This document shows, in pieces, positions 9,155 through 17,673 of a stretch of 64,000 bases of DNA. The notes beneath the pieces were generated by a model, which saw only the letters and a list, made by a program, of their open reading frames with translations, did not search any database and had not been told where the DNA came from. The first letter of the stretch is position 1, and each line of letters starts with the position of its first letter. The translations under genes were made by a program, and so were the position numbers. Source of the DNA: Planctomycetota bacterium (GTDB lineage Bacteria > Planctomycetota > Planctomycetia > Pirellulales > UBA7805); assembly GCA_003389215.1 (NCBI GenBank), contig QQVP01000055.1, positions 62,001-126,000 on the forward strand, given 5' to 3'.

Positions 9155-10852
9155 ATGGACTTCCTGAATCAAGCCTACGCCCAGATCAGTCAACTCTTCA
9201 ATTCAATGACCGTCGGCGCGCGGATTACCGCGGGCCTGTTGCTGGCGGTCGTCGTCGTGTCGCTGGGCTATCTGTTCAATCAACAGACGTCGGGACCCGA
9301 CGACTATCTGCTCGGTGGCGAACCGATTCCGGCCAGCCAGATTCCGGCCATGGAGGCCGCCTTCGCCCAGGCCGGCCTGACCGACTACCGCGTCGACGGC
9401 ACCCGCATTCGCGTGCCGCGGGGCCAGGCCAGCGCCTATATGGGAGCTTTGGCCGATGGCGACGCCCTGCCGCCGAACTTCGACACCTATCTGACCAAGG
9501 CCCTCAAGGGCAGCATGTTCGAGTCGAACGAGGTCTACCGCCAGCGGATCAAGAACGCCACGCAGCAGCAGCTCTCGGCAATCATCACGGCTATGAGCGG
9601 TATCCAAGCCGCCATGGTCATGTACGACGAAAAGGACCAGCCCGGAATCAAGCGCGGCAAGATCATCACCGCCTCGGTCAACGTGCAGCCGATGGGCAGC
9701 GCCCCGCTCGACGCCGACCGGGTGCCGGCGCTGAAGAACATCGTGGCGTCGGCCATTGCCGGCCTGGACGCCAAGCTGGTCTCGGTCACCGATCTGAACA
9801 GCGGCCGCAACTACGGCCCCGCCGCCGACGAGGACACCGAGGGCATCGGGCTCTATCAACGCACGAAGCGCGGCTACGAAGAAGAGTACCAAGGCAAGAT
9901 CCGCGAACGACTGGCGATGATCCCCAATGCCCTGGTGGCGGTCAACGTCGAGCTCACGCCTGAGCTCTCGAGCGAGTCGGAGGAAAGAAAATTCGATCCC
10001 AAACCGGTCGCCGTGGAGCAGGAGTCGATCACCGAGACAGAGCAATCCGAATCGGGCGCCCCGGGCGGCCGTCCCGGCGCCGCGGCCCAGGCACCCACGG
10101 TCGGCGGCCCCGGAAGCGGGCCGGTCTCCCTCGCGGGAGGCAATTCGCAGACGACCAGCCGAGACGTCTCCAATGAAAAGTCGATCTCAAAAGTTGGCGA
10201 GAGAGTCGAGGTCACCAAGACTGCCGGCCTCGTTCCCCAAAAAGTGAAAGTCTCGGTGGGCATCCCCAACGACTACCTGCGCAAGGTTCATGAGCGCCTG
10301 AGTCCCGGCGAAGAAATTACGCCGGAGGTGCTATCGAGACTGCAGTCCGAAGAGAGGAAGCGAGTTGAAAGAATGATCGCGACACTGATTCCGCAAAGGA
10401 TCGATAGTGACTCCAAAGATCTGCAACGTAAGGACATTACTATCACGTTCTACGAGGACATCGTCGAACGGGCCGTGATCGAAGTCCCCAGCACCTCGTC
10501 GCAGGCCCTGAGCTGGTTTGGCCAAAATCTCAGCACCCTGAGCCTGAGCCTGCTGGCGATCGTCGGCATGGTCATGCTCCGTTCCGTCGTCAAAGGTGGG
10601 GCCACGCCGCCGTCGGGCGCCGCGGCCACGGCCGTCGCCGACACCGAGACACCGATCTCGGAGCCGCCGGCCGTCCTGCCGTTCCCCACCGAGGAGGAAC
10701 TCGACGAGGAAGAACAGGCCGAACACGTCAAACGACTCAAGCGTCGACTCTCCGCCGGACCGTCGGTGAAGGACGAACTGGCCGAACTGGTCAAGGAAGA
10801 TCCCGACGCTGCCGCCACGATTCTCAAGACCTGGATTAGTAACGCAGGATAA
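9155..10852 (+). CDS. fliF: flagellar MS-ring protein FliF
   Basis: This 565-residue protein has the FliF layout. It has a first transmembrane helix at about 22-41 (ITAGLLLAVVVVSLGYLF) and a periplasmic ring-building region with SVNVQPMGSAPL, IVASAIAGLDAKLVSVTDLN and YQRTKRGYEEEYQGKI. A low-complexity Gly/Pro stretch follows near residues 300-325, then a second helix near 458-475 (SLSLLAIVGMVML) and a cytoplasmic tail for FliG binding. FliF forms the inner-membrane ring on which the motor and export gate assemble. Two ATGs overlap (9151 and 9155); only 9155 reads the FliF frame, with GGAG upstream. Confidence 0.95.
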   Translation: MDFLNQAYAQISQLFNSMTVGARITAGLLLAVVVVSLGYLFNQQTSGPDDYLLGGEPIPASQIPAMEAAFAQAGLTDYRVDGTRIRVPRGQASAYMGALADGDALPPNFDTYLTKALKGSMFESNEVYRQRIKNATQQQLSAIITAMSGIQAAMVMYDEKDQPGIKRGKIITASVNVQPMGSAPLDADRVPALKNIVASAIAGLDAKLVSVTDLNSGRNYGPAADEDTEGIGLYQRTKRGYEEEYQGKIRERLAMIPNALVAVNVELTPELSSESEERKFDPKPVAVEQESITETEQSESGAPGGRPGAAAQAPTVGGPGSGPVSLAGGNSQTTSRDVSNEKSISKVGERVEVTKTAGLVPQKVKVSVGIPNDYLRKVHERLSPGEEITPEVLSRLQSEERKRVERMIATLIPQRIDSDSKDLQRKDITITFYEDIVERAVIEVPSTSSQALSWFGQNLSTLSLSLLAIVGMVMLRSVVKGGATPPSGAAATAVADTETPISEPPAVLPFPTEEELDEEEQAEHVKRLKRRLSAGPSVKDELAELVKEDPDAAATILKTWISNAG

Positions 10853-10860
10853 ACGGACTC

Positions 10861-11994
10861 ATGCAGCAAGAAGCTCTTCGTAAAGCCGCCATTTTGATCG
10901 CCACCGCCGACCACAAGACGGCCGATGCCCTGCTGGATCGCCTCGACCCCGAGCAGGCGGCCGCCGTTCGGCGTTGTGCCATCGAGATCAGCAACATCGA
11001 TCCCGCCGAGCGGGACAAGGTATTCAACGAATTCTCTCAGCGGAACGTCGGCTCGCCGCCGCATCGCGCCGCCCAAGCCTACGCCGCCTTCGAAGAGAAA
11101 CCGACGGGCGTCAATCGCCTCGTCCCCCGCAACGACACCGGAGGCATCGATCTGGGCAGCGATTCGGTCGTGCAATTGCGCATCCCGGGCGTGGCCGTCG
11201 ACCAGGGCAGCAAGAAGACGAGCGAGTCTACCCCCAAACGCCCCGCGGGTGAGGGCCGCACGCTCGACCTGCTCCGCAAGGCCGGACCGGATGAGTTGGC
11301 TCAGTTTCTGGCCACGGAGAGCCCGCAAACAATCGCCGTCGTGTTCTCGCACCTGCTGCCCGCGCAGGGTGCCGCCGTGTTGACGCAACTTCCCGACCAA
11401 TTGCGCAGTGAAGTGCTCTCGCGGCTAACGCGTCTCGAGGCGGCCGATGAGCAAATCATGCAGGACGTCGAACAGGGGCTGCAGCAGTGGCTCGACGAGC
11501 AGGCTCGACGAGTGAAGCAGCGCCGCGCGGGCGTCTCGGCCGTCGTCCGCCTGCTCGACGAAACCGACGCGCCGCTGCGACGAAAACTGCTGGCGGAGCT
11601 GAATGAACGAGATCGAGAACTCGTCGACATGATCGAAAACGTGGGCGGCGTGCCGGTCGACGCGCCCGATATCGTGCCGTTTGCGACGCCGGCCCTGTCG
11701 CTCGAAGCCGTCGCGCGACTCGACACGGCCACCTTGACCCGACTGCTCGACGCCTGTGACCAGGAGGTTTTGGTGATCGCCCTGGCCGGGGCGGAGCCGG
11801 AAGTGGTCAGCGACATCGTCAGCGTCCTGGGGCTGGGCGAAGGTCGGCAGCTTCGCTCCGCAATTGCCAACGTCGGACCTGTGCGGCTGCGCGACGTCGA
11901 CGCCTGCCAGCAGCGACTCGGAGAGCTGGCCGCCGAGCTTGTTCAGGCCAACCTAATTGATCGCCACATGCCGTCACTCGCCCAGGCCGCCTAG
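10861..11994 (+). CDS. fliG: flagellar motor switch protein FliG
   Basis: This 377-residue protein starts 8 bp after fliF. It contains the N-terminal FliF-binding domain (KAAILIATADHKTADALLDR), the middle domain with the SPQTIAVVFSHLLPAQGAAV equivalent of the EHPQ region, and the armadillo-type C-terminal domain. FliG sits at the cytoplasmic face of the MS-ring, where it meets the MotA stator and generates torque. The linker between N- and M-domains (about 75-130) is longer than usual and rich in Ser, Lys and Pro. Confidence 0.93.
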   Translation: MQQEALRKAAILIATADHKTADALLDRLDPEQAAAVRRCAIEISNIDPAERDKVFNEFSQRNVGSPPHRAAQAYAAFEEKPTGVNRLVPRNDTGGIDLGSDSVVQLRIPGVAVDQGSKKTSESTPKRPAGEGRTLDLLRKAGPDELAQFLATESPQTIAVVFSHLLPAQGAAVLTQLPDQLRSEVLSRLTRLEAADEQIMQDVEQGLQQWLDEQARRVKQRRAGVSAVVRLLDETDAPLRRKLLAELNERDRELVDMIENVGGVPVDAPDIVPFATPALSLEAVARLDTATLTRLLDACDQEVLVIALAGAEPEVVSDIVSVLGLGEGRQLRSAIANVGPVRLRDVDACQQRLGELAAELVQANLIDRHMPSLAQAA

Positions 11995-12084
11995 GCCCCG
12001 ACAGGCTGCAACGACTCGTCGTAACAACGAATCAGAGCTTCGACAAACGAGACGCACCCAACACCAAATCGCGAACAAGAACGC

Positions 12085-12738
12085 ATGGCCACGGTCATTA
12101 AATCGCCGAGCGGCCCGGGCAACACGCAGCGGGCGGCCTACAACTTGAACGACATTTCGCACCAGGTCGATCGCTACTTGGAGCAGGCCCGCGCGGAATC
12201 GGAGAAGATTCTGGCCAACGCCCGCCAGGAAGCGGAGAACATTCGCCAGCAGGCCGAAGCGGAGGGTCGCCAGGCGGCGATGGACGCCATGCAGGCCGCC
12301 ATCGAAAAGAAGGTCGGTGAGGAAATGCAGTCGCTGATGCCGGCGCTCGATCGGGTCATTGAAGACCTCGGTCGGGCGAAGCAGGACTGGCTCGCCCATT
12401 GGGAACAACGCGCGGTTCACCTGGCGGCGGCCATGGCCGGGAAGATTCTGCGACGCAAGCTCGACCAGGAACCGGAGATTACGTTGCAGCTCGTCCGCGA
12501 GGCCTTGGAGTTGGTCGAAGGCAACCACCAGATCCAGCTGCGGCTCAGCGAGAAGGATCTGGAGACGCTCGGCCCCCAGGTCAAACAACTTACCGACAGC
12601 CTGACTCGACTCGGCAACGTGAAGATCGTCGCCGACGCCGAATTGAACCCGGGCGGTTGCCGCATCGAAACCCGTCGCGGCTCGGTCGACAACACGTTCG
12701 ACGCGCAGCTGGCACGCATCGAGGAAGAACTGACCTAG
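12085..12738 (+). CDS. fliH: flagellar export ATPase regulator FliH
   Basis: This 217-residue protein has a long N-terminal coiled-coil (YLEQARAESEKILANARQEA) followed by the FliH/YscL C-terminal domain. That domain includes VHLAAAMAGKILRRKLDQEP, LRLSEKDLETLG and the closing DAELNPGGCRIETRRGSVDN. FliH binds the FliI ATPase as a dimer and tethers it to the C-ring. It lies 3 bp upstream of fliI. Confidence 0.93.
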   Translation: MATVIKSPSGPGNTQRAAYNLNDISHQVDRYLEQARAESEKILANARQEAENIRQQAEAEGRQAAMDAMQAAIEKKVGEEMQSLMPALDRVIEDLGRAKQDWLAHWEQRAVHLAAAMAGKILRRKLDQEPEITLQLVREALELVEGNHQIQLRLSEKDLETLGPQVKQLTDSLTRLGNVKIVADAELNPGGCRIETRRGSVDNTFDAQLARIEEELT

Positions 12739-12741
12739 ACG

Positions 12742-14100
12742 ATGATCGATTTTGCCCCACAACTCGACGAGGTCCTCTCGACGGAGATCTGCGGCAGTGT
12801 CGTGGAGACCGTGGGAATGACCGCCTCCGTCGCCGATCTTCCGGTGCCGCTGGGGGCGATTGTCGAAATCGACCGCGACAACGGGGGCCGCATCCCCGCG
12901 GAAGTCGTCGGTTTTCGCGACCAACTCACGCTCGTCTATCCGCTTCGATCGATGACCGGCGTGCGACGCGGACACCGCGTTCGCCTGCACCGCACCGCGA
13001 GCCGCATCCCGGTCGGCGAAGCCCTGCTCGGCCGCGTGATCAACGCGGAGGGCCGGGTCATCGACGGCTACGGACAACCGGCGGCCGAAGAAAGACTGGC
13101 CCGCGAGCGTCGCGCGCCCTCGCCGGTCGAACGTCCGCGCATCGATACCCCGCTGAGCACCGGCATTCGCGCCATCGACGGACTTTTGACCTGCGGACGT
13201 GGCCAGCGAATGGGCATCTTCTCCGGCTCCGGCGTGGGTAAGAGCGTCACACTGGGGATGATGGCCAAGTACACCTCGGCCGACGTGATCGTAATCGGGC
13301 TGGTCGGCGAGCGAGGTCGTGAAGTCAACGAGTTTCTGGAGCGGGATCTCGGTCCCCGAGGTCGTGCCCGCAGCGTGGTCGTCGTGGCCACCAGCGACGA
13401 GCCGGCTCTGGCGCGCGTCCACGCCGCATCGACCGCCACAAGCGTCGCCGAGTACTTCCGCGACCGCGGCAAAGATGTCCTGTTGCTGATGGACTCGCTC
13501 ACGCGGGTGGCCATGGCCCAGCGCGAGATTGGTCTCGCCGCGGGCGAACCGCCCACGACGCGAGGCTATCCGCCCTCGGTCTTCGCCATGCTGCCAAAAC
13601 TCGTGGAGCGGGCCGGTCGCACCGCGCGGGGCAGCATCACGGGCTTCTACTCCGTGTTGGTCGAAGGCGATGACGCCAACGAACCGATCAGCGACGCCGT
13701 GCGAGGTTTGCTCGACGGACACACCTGGCTCTCGCGAAAGCTCGCCTCTCAGGGTCACTACCCGGCGATCGACGTCCTCGACAGCATCAGTCGACTGATG
13801 CCGGAGGTCGCGTCGCCCGAGCAACGACAGGCGGCCACCATCGTGCGAGAGCTGCTGGCGGCCTATCGCGACCACGAAGACCTGATTTCGATCGGGGCCT
13901 ATCGTGCCGGCAGCAATCCGACGGTGGACATCGCCCTGGCGATGCGGGACGACATCGCCCAGTTCTTGCGTCAGCAGGTCGACGAGGCCTGCCAAATGGA
14001 AACCACGCAACAGGCACTCATGGCTTTGGCCCACCGGACGGCGGCCGTTTCGCAGCAAGCGGCCCAGGTCGTCGCCCCCGCGGAGACCACGGCCACCTAA
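12742..14100 (+). CDS. fliI: flagellum-specific export ATPase FliI
   Basis: This 452-residue F1-beta-like ATPase has Walker A GSGVGKSVTL (near 160-170), VIGLVGERGREVNEF, Walker B VLLLMDSLTRVAMAQREIGL, GEPPTTRGYPPSVFAMLPKL and the C-terminal substrate-binding part. FliI hydrolyses ATP at the base of the export gate to help release cargo from chaperones. Length is normal for the family. It is tightly coupled to fliH. Confidence 0.96.
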   Translation: MIDFAPQLDEVLSTEICGSVVETVGMTASVADLPVPLGAIVEIDRDNGGRIPAEVVGFRDQLTLVYPLRSMTGVRRGHRVRLHRTASRIPVGEALLGRVINAEGRVIDGYGQPAAEERLARERRAPSPVERPRIDTPLSTGIRAIDGLLTCGRGQRMGIFSGSGVGKSVTLGMMAKYTSADVIVIGLVGERGREVNEFLERDLGPRGRARSVVVVATSDEPALARVHAASTATSVAEYFRDRGKDVLLLMDSLTRVAMAQREIGLAAGEPPTTRGYPPSVFAMLPKLVERAGRTARGSITGFYSVLVEGDDANEPISDAVRGLLDGHTWLSRKLASQGHYPAIDVLDSISRLMPEVASPEQRQAATIVRELLAAYRDHEDLISIGAYRAGSNPTVDIALAMRDDIAQFLRQQVDEACQMETTQQALMALAHRTAAVSQQAAQVVAPAETTAT

Positions 14101-14168
14101 GCATGAAAGAGTTCCAATAGTCTCGGCGCGAGCCAGAACACGACCGCACGAGACAACGAGCGATCGAC

Positions 14169-14636
14169 ATGGGTGATTTCAAGTTTCGACTGGCGACGCT
14201 GCAGAAGCTCCGCGAGGGAATTCGCGACGAGCGACGTGCCGCGTTGGCCGAGGCTTACCACGCGGAGCAGCTGCTCGAGGGACGCCTGACCGAAATCGAG
14301 GCCGAACGCGCGGAGTTGCGGCGTCGGCAGACAGCCATGACCGGTTCGAGCGACTTCGATCCCGACCAGCTGCTCGAGATTCAGCGCTACGACGCCGTGC
14401 TCACCACCGAAACGAACGCGCTGGCGCGGCAGGGCAAGCTGCTCGAGATGGAAATCGCCCGACGCACCGAGGCCGTCGTCAAGGCCGATCGAGATGTGCG
14501 GGTCCTCGAGAATCTCGAGTCGCGTCAGAAGCAACGACACGAACTCGAGCAAGAACGACAGCTACAACGCGAACTCGATGAATTCGCCGCGCTGAGCCAT
14601 GTGCGGAAGGAACGGGAGCCATGTCACGGATCGTAG
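14169..14636 (+). CDS. fliJ: flagellar export protein FliJ
   Basis: This 155-residue protein is a two-stranded coiled coil throughout. It begins with the family start pattern FKFRLATLQKLREGIRDERR and ends with RQKQRHELEQERQLQRELDE. FliJ is the central stalk of the FliI hexamer and links it to FlhA. It follows fliI by 68 bp and overlaps the next gene by 16 bp. Confidence 0.88.
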   Translation: MGDFKFRLATLQKLREGIRDERRAALAEAYHAEQLLEGRLTEIEAERAELRRRQTAMTGSSDFDPDQLLEIQRYDAVLTTETNALARQGKLLEMEIARRTEAVVKADRDVRVLENLESRQKQRHELEQERQLQRELDEFAALSHVRKEREPCHGS

Positions 14637-15346
14637 GACTCGCCGGAACGCTATTCGCATACCTCTGCGTGGGCACGGTGCTGGCGCAAACGGTGCTGCT
14701 GGGTCTGGCCGTATCGCAGGGCACGATTAATCGCAACAAGTTCGTCGACATGCTGGCCGTGGCCTACGACATCGAGATTGACGAAGACGCCCTGGCGGCG
14801 GAACAGGACGAGGCGGCCCGCGATCGTGAAGAGATTTCCCTGGACCAGGTGCTGCGGGCGCGAGCCGAGCGAAGCCGCGATATCGAACTACGCGAGGGCT
14901 TCTTGCAGAAGAGCAAGACCGAACTCTCGCTGCTGGAAGACGACCTGATGAGCAAGCGGCAGTTTTTCGATCGCCACGTAAACACGCTCAAGGAAGAACT
15001 CGAGGCACGAAAGCAACAGGCGATCGACGAGGCCATGCTCGAGGTCGCCAATATCCTGCAGACCGCCAAGCCCAAACTCGCCAAGTCGCAGCTGCTCTTG
15101 ATGTGGACCGACGGCGAAGAAGACCGCGTCGTGAACCTGATTACGGCCATGCCGGAGCGGGCCCGAAAGAAAATCGTGGCCGAGTTTCGCACCGAAGATG
15201 ACGAGAAGACGCTGGCCCAGATTCTGGCCAGAATCGCCGAGGGTGGCACGATCGTCAACCTGATCGAAGAGAACGAAGACAAGCTCAAACTCCAAGACCG
15301 CAACTCCGAAGAACCGACGACGGCACCGACCGGACCGAGGGCGTAA
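14621..15346 (+). CDS. MotE-like stator-associated protein (hypothetical)
   Basis: This 241-residue protein starts inside the end of fliJ with GGGAG upstream. One N-terminal membrane helix (GLAGTLFAYLCVGTVLAQTV) is followed by a long coiled coil (about 60-140). The C-terminal helical segment reads LITAMPERARKKIVAEF and EKTLAQILARIAEGG. This resembles MotE-type proteins, which chaperone MotC in other bacteria and share the MgtE-N-like fold. Position between fliJ and fliK is also typical. The function here is inferred from layout and context only. Confidence 0.6.
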   Translation: MSRIVGLAGTLFAYLCVGTVLAQTVLLGLAVSQGTINRNKFVDMLAVAYDIEIDEDALAAEQDEAARDREEISLDQVLRARAERSRDIELREGFLQKSKTELSLLEDDLMSKRQFFDRHVNTLKEELEARKQQAIDEAMLEVANILQTAKPKLAKSQLLLMWTDGEEDRVVNLITAMPERARKKIVAEFRTEDDEKTLAQILARIAEGGTIVNLIEENEDKLKLQDRNSEEPTTAPTGPRA

Positions 15347-15490
15347 CGGACACGCCTATTGAGCCCTGCGCAGCCAATGAACCAGGCCGACCAGCGGGAG
15401 GCCGGCATTCCAGCGATCACCGCCGCGGCGTAGGGCTCATTAACAACGCAGCCATCAATAAACGCCTGACACGAGTCAGAAAGCGAGCCG

Positions 15491-17041
15491 ATGACCAACA
15501 TTCAACTTCCGATCAATACCGACCTACCCATCGCCGACCCCGTGCGTCGCGGTCCGCGTCCGGCGGACGACGGCCGCAGCGAACCGACGTTCGAAGACCA
15601 CTTGGAACGCGCTTCGCACCGCGGGGATGACCGTGCCGAGTCGACGCCAGCGGACGACGATGACGGGGCCCATCGTGTCGAACAGGCTGAACCACGCGAG
15701 CGCGCGGAGCCTGCGGAAACGTCCGAGACGAAGGACTCCGCCGACGACGACAGCTCGACGTCGGAACCCGATGCGGAAGACTCCGCCGCGGGTGACACGA
15801 CGGACGAGGACGAGATCTCGGAAGATGACGCCGAGACCGCCGAGGCGGCCGCGACGGCCACCTTCGAGATCGTGGTTGCCGATCAGGCCCCGGTGGCGGA
15901 AGAGACCATCGCCGCGGCGAACGTCCCGACCACTACCGCGACGAGCGAGGACGGCGAAGAACGGACGGCTTCGCCCGCTACGAAGGCTGCCCTTCTGGAC
16001 GATCGCGAGGACGGGGCGGCCAATCGCGATGGTCAGATTCCGCTGGTGTCCGAGGGTGACGACGCAGCCTCGACGTCGGCCACGGACGGCGAAGCGGAAC
16101 TCGCTGCGGCCGGCAGCGCGACCGCCAAGTCACCCGGACAGTCGAACGGCTCCGGCACGTCCGGAGAAGCGGCCCTTCAGCAAGGGGACGGCGACGAACA
16201 GGCGGCTGCGTCCAGTAAACACGACGACTCTGGGCGGCACGATCGCAGAAATTCTGGTGAGAACGGCGCGTCGTTCGGACAGTCGCAGAACAGTGGCAAT
16301 CGTCTTGCGGAAGCCAATGCCGCGGCGGCGGGTCAGGGAATCGGCGGCGACGATGGCAACGGTCTGCGGGACGGTGCAGGTGCGGCGTCCAACTTCGCGG
16401 CTTCCCCTCAGAAAACCGCACCGGCTGCCGCGCCAACGGCTGACAAAGGCACAGAGGCACCGAGCGAGCCGTCAAGCTCCACGAACGCGCCCTCGACGCC
16501 GGAAAATGGAACCAGTGAGGCTTCGCCGCTATCCCGACTCGGCACGCGCGGCGTCGCACGTACCGACGGCAGCGCGACGCGTCCCGACGCCCTTAGCGAA
16601 GGACAACGGGCTCGCTTCGTCCAACGTGTGGCGGGCGCTTTTCAGGCGGCCCAACAGCGCGACGGCACGGTCCGCGTGCGACTCAGCCCGCCGGAGCTTG
16701 GTTCGCTGCGCTTGCAGATGACGGTCCGTGACGGCGCGCTCTTCGCCCAACTGGAAACGGAAACCCCCGAGGCGCGACGACTGATCCTGGAACACCTGCC
16801 GGAGTTGCGGGATCGGCTCGTGCAGCAGGAAGTCAAGGTCGAGCGGTTCGATGTCAACGTCCGTGACGAAGGACGTGGACAGCTGCCCGAGCAAGCCGAC
16901 GACGACAGCGCCGCTCAGAACGGCAGTCGCCGCGACACGGCCAAGCAGAACGGCGACCCCCAGGAAGGTGACGACGCCGGCGATGCAGCCGCCGCGGCGC
17001 CGGCCGATGCGGGTTCCGACCAACTCAACATCGTGGTTTAA
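15491..17041 (+). CDS. fliK: flagellar hook-length control protein FliK
   Basis: This is a 516-residue protein. Residues 1-370 are low-complexity and acidic (Glu/Asp/Ser/Thr/Ala-rich), as expected for the disordered ruler part of FliK. The Flg_hook domain near 380-465 is well preserved: GTVRVRLSPPELGSLRLQMT, GALFAQLETETPEARRLI, LEHLPELRDRLVQQEVKVER. FliK is secreted during hook growth, measures length and switches the export gate to filament substrates through FlhB. It is followed by flgD and flgE, as usual. Confidence 0.9.
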   Translation: MTNIQLPINTDLPIADPVRRGPRPADDGRSEPTFEDHLERASHRGDDRAESTPADDDDGAHRVEQAEPRERAEPAETSETKDSADDDSSTSEPDAEDSAAGDTTDEDEISEDDAETAEAAATATFEIVVADQAPVAEETIAAANVPTTTATSEDGEERTASPATKAALLDDREDGAANRDGQIPLVSEGDDAASTSATDGEAELAAAGSATAKSPGQSNGSGTSGEAALQQGDGDEQAAASSKHDDSGRHDRRNSGENGASFGQSQNSGNRLAEANAAAAGQGIGGDDGNGLRDGAGAASNFAASPQKTAPAAAPTADKGTEAPSEPSSSTNAPSTPENGTSEASPLSRLGTRGVARTDGSATRPDALSEGQRARFVQRVAGAFQAAQQRDGTVRVRLSPPELGSLRLQMTVRDGALFAQLETETPEARRLILEHLPELRDRLVQQEVKVERFDVNVRDEGRGQLPEQADDDSAAQNGSRRDTAKQNGDPQEGDDAGDAAAAAPADAGSDQLNIVV

Positions 17042-17105
17042 GAGATCACTCCAACGCCTGCCGCCGCGGGCGCGGCCAGGACGAAACACTTGTGAGGAAA
17101 AGAAG

Positions 17106-17549
17106 ATGAGCCAGATTTCCGAAGGCGTGACGAGCGCCAATGTGTTTGACCCCAACGCCTCGAGCGACGACGCGCTGCGCGGACTCGATATCGAAGCGTT
17201 TCTCGATCTGTTCATCGCAGAACTTCAGAATCAGGATCCGCTCAACCCGCTCGACAACGCGCAAATCCTGGAACAGATCAGCCAGATTCGCGAAGTCGGC
17301 GCGACCGACAAACTGACCGAGACGCTCGACGCCGTTCTGCTCGGCCAGAATCTCTCGAGCGCCACGAGCCTGATCGGCAAGCAGGTCGTCGCCCTCGATA
17401 GCGCCGGCAACGAGATTTCCGGTCGGGTCGACAAAATCACCGTGGTCAATGGAACGCCGCGGCTACACATCGGAGACAACGAAGTCGAATTGAACAACGT
17501 GCGCGAAGTTCTCCCGTCTGACGACAGCGAGGAAGAGCTCACGGCCTAG
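17106..17549 (+). CDS. flgD: flagellar hook capping protein FlgD
   Basis: This is a 147-residue FlgD from ATG 17106 (MSQISEGVTSANVF). The N-terminal signature FLDLFIAELQNQDPLNPLDN and QILEQISQIREVGATDKL is clear. It is followed by LIGKQVVALDSAGNEISGRV and a short terminal segment, making it a short form without the full tudor/Fn3-like C-terminal domains of enterobacterial FlgD. FlgD caps the growing hook and is later discarded. The GAGGAAAAGAAG region upstream supplies the ribosome binding site. Confidence 0.93.
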   Translation: MSQISEGVTSANVFDPNASSDDALRGLDIEAFLDLFIAELQNQDPLNPLDNAQILEQISQIREVGATDKLTETLDAVLLGQNLSSATSLIGKQVVALDSAGNEISGRVDKITVVNGTPRLHIGDNEVELNNVREVLPSDDSEEELTA

Positions 17550-17673
17550 AGGAACCACGAGACCGGCGCTCCCAGCGTGCCCTAACGTCGAGTCAGGGGG
17601 GGCGGGTGTGCGAGGTCAAACGGAGCGTCTTGTTTTACGAACGGATTCCCCCAGCGCATTAGGAAGGAACGAA

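Noticed and set aside
11974-14058. 694-codon open frame on the - strand opposite fliH and fliI
   Set aside because: It mirrors two well-supported genes, has no domain, and is explained by high GC and codon bias of the + strand genes. The same holds for long - strand frames at 3210-4562, 17908-19827, 29229-30299 and 32585-33949.
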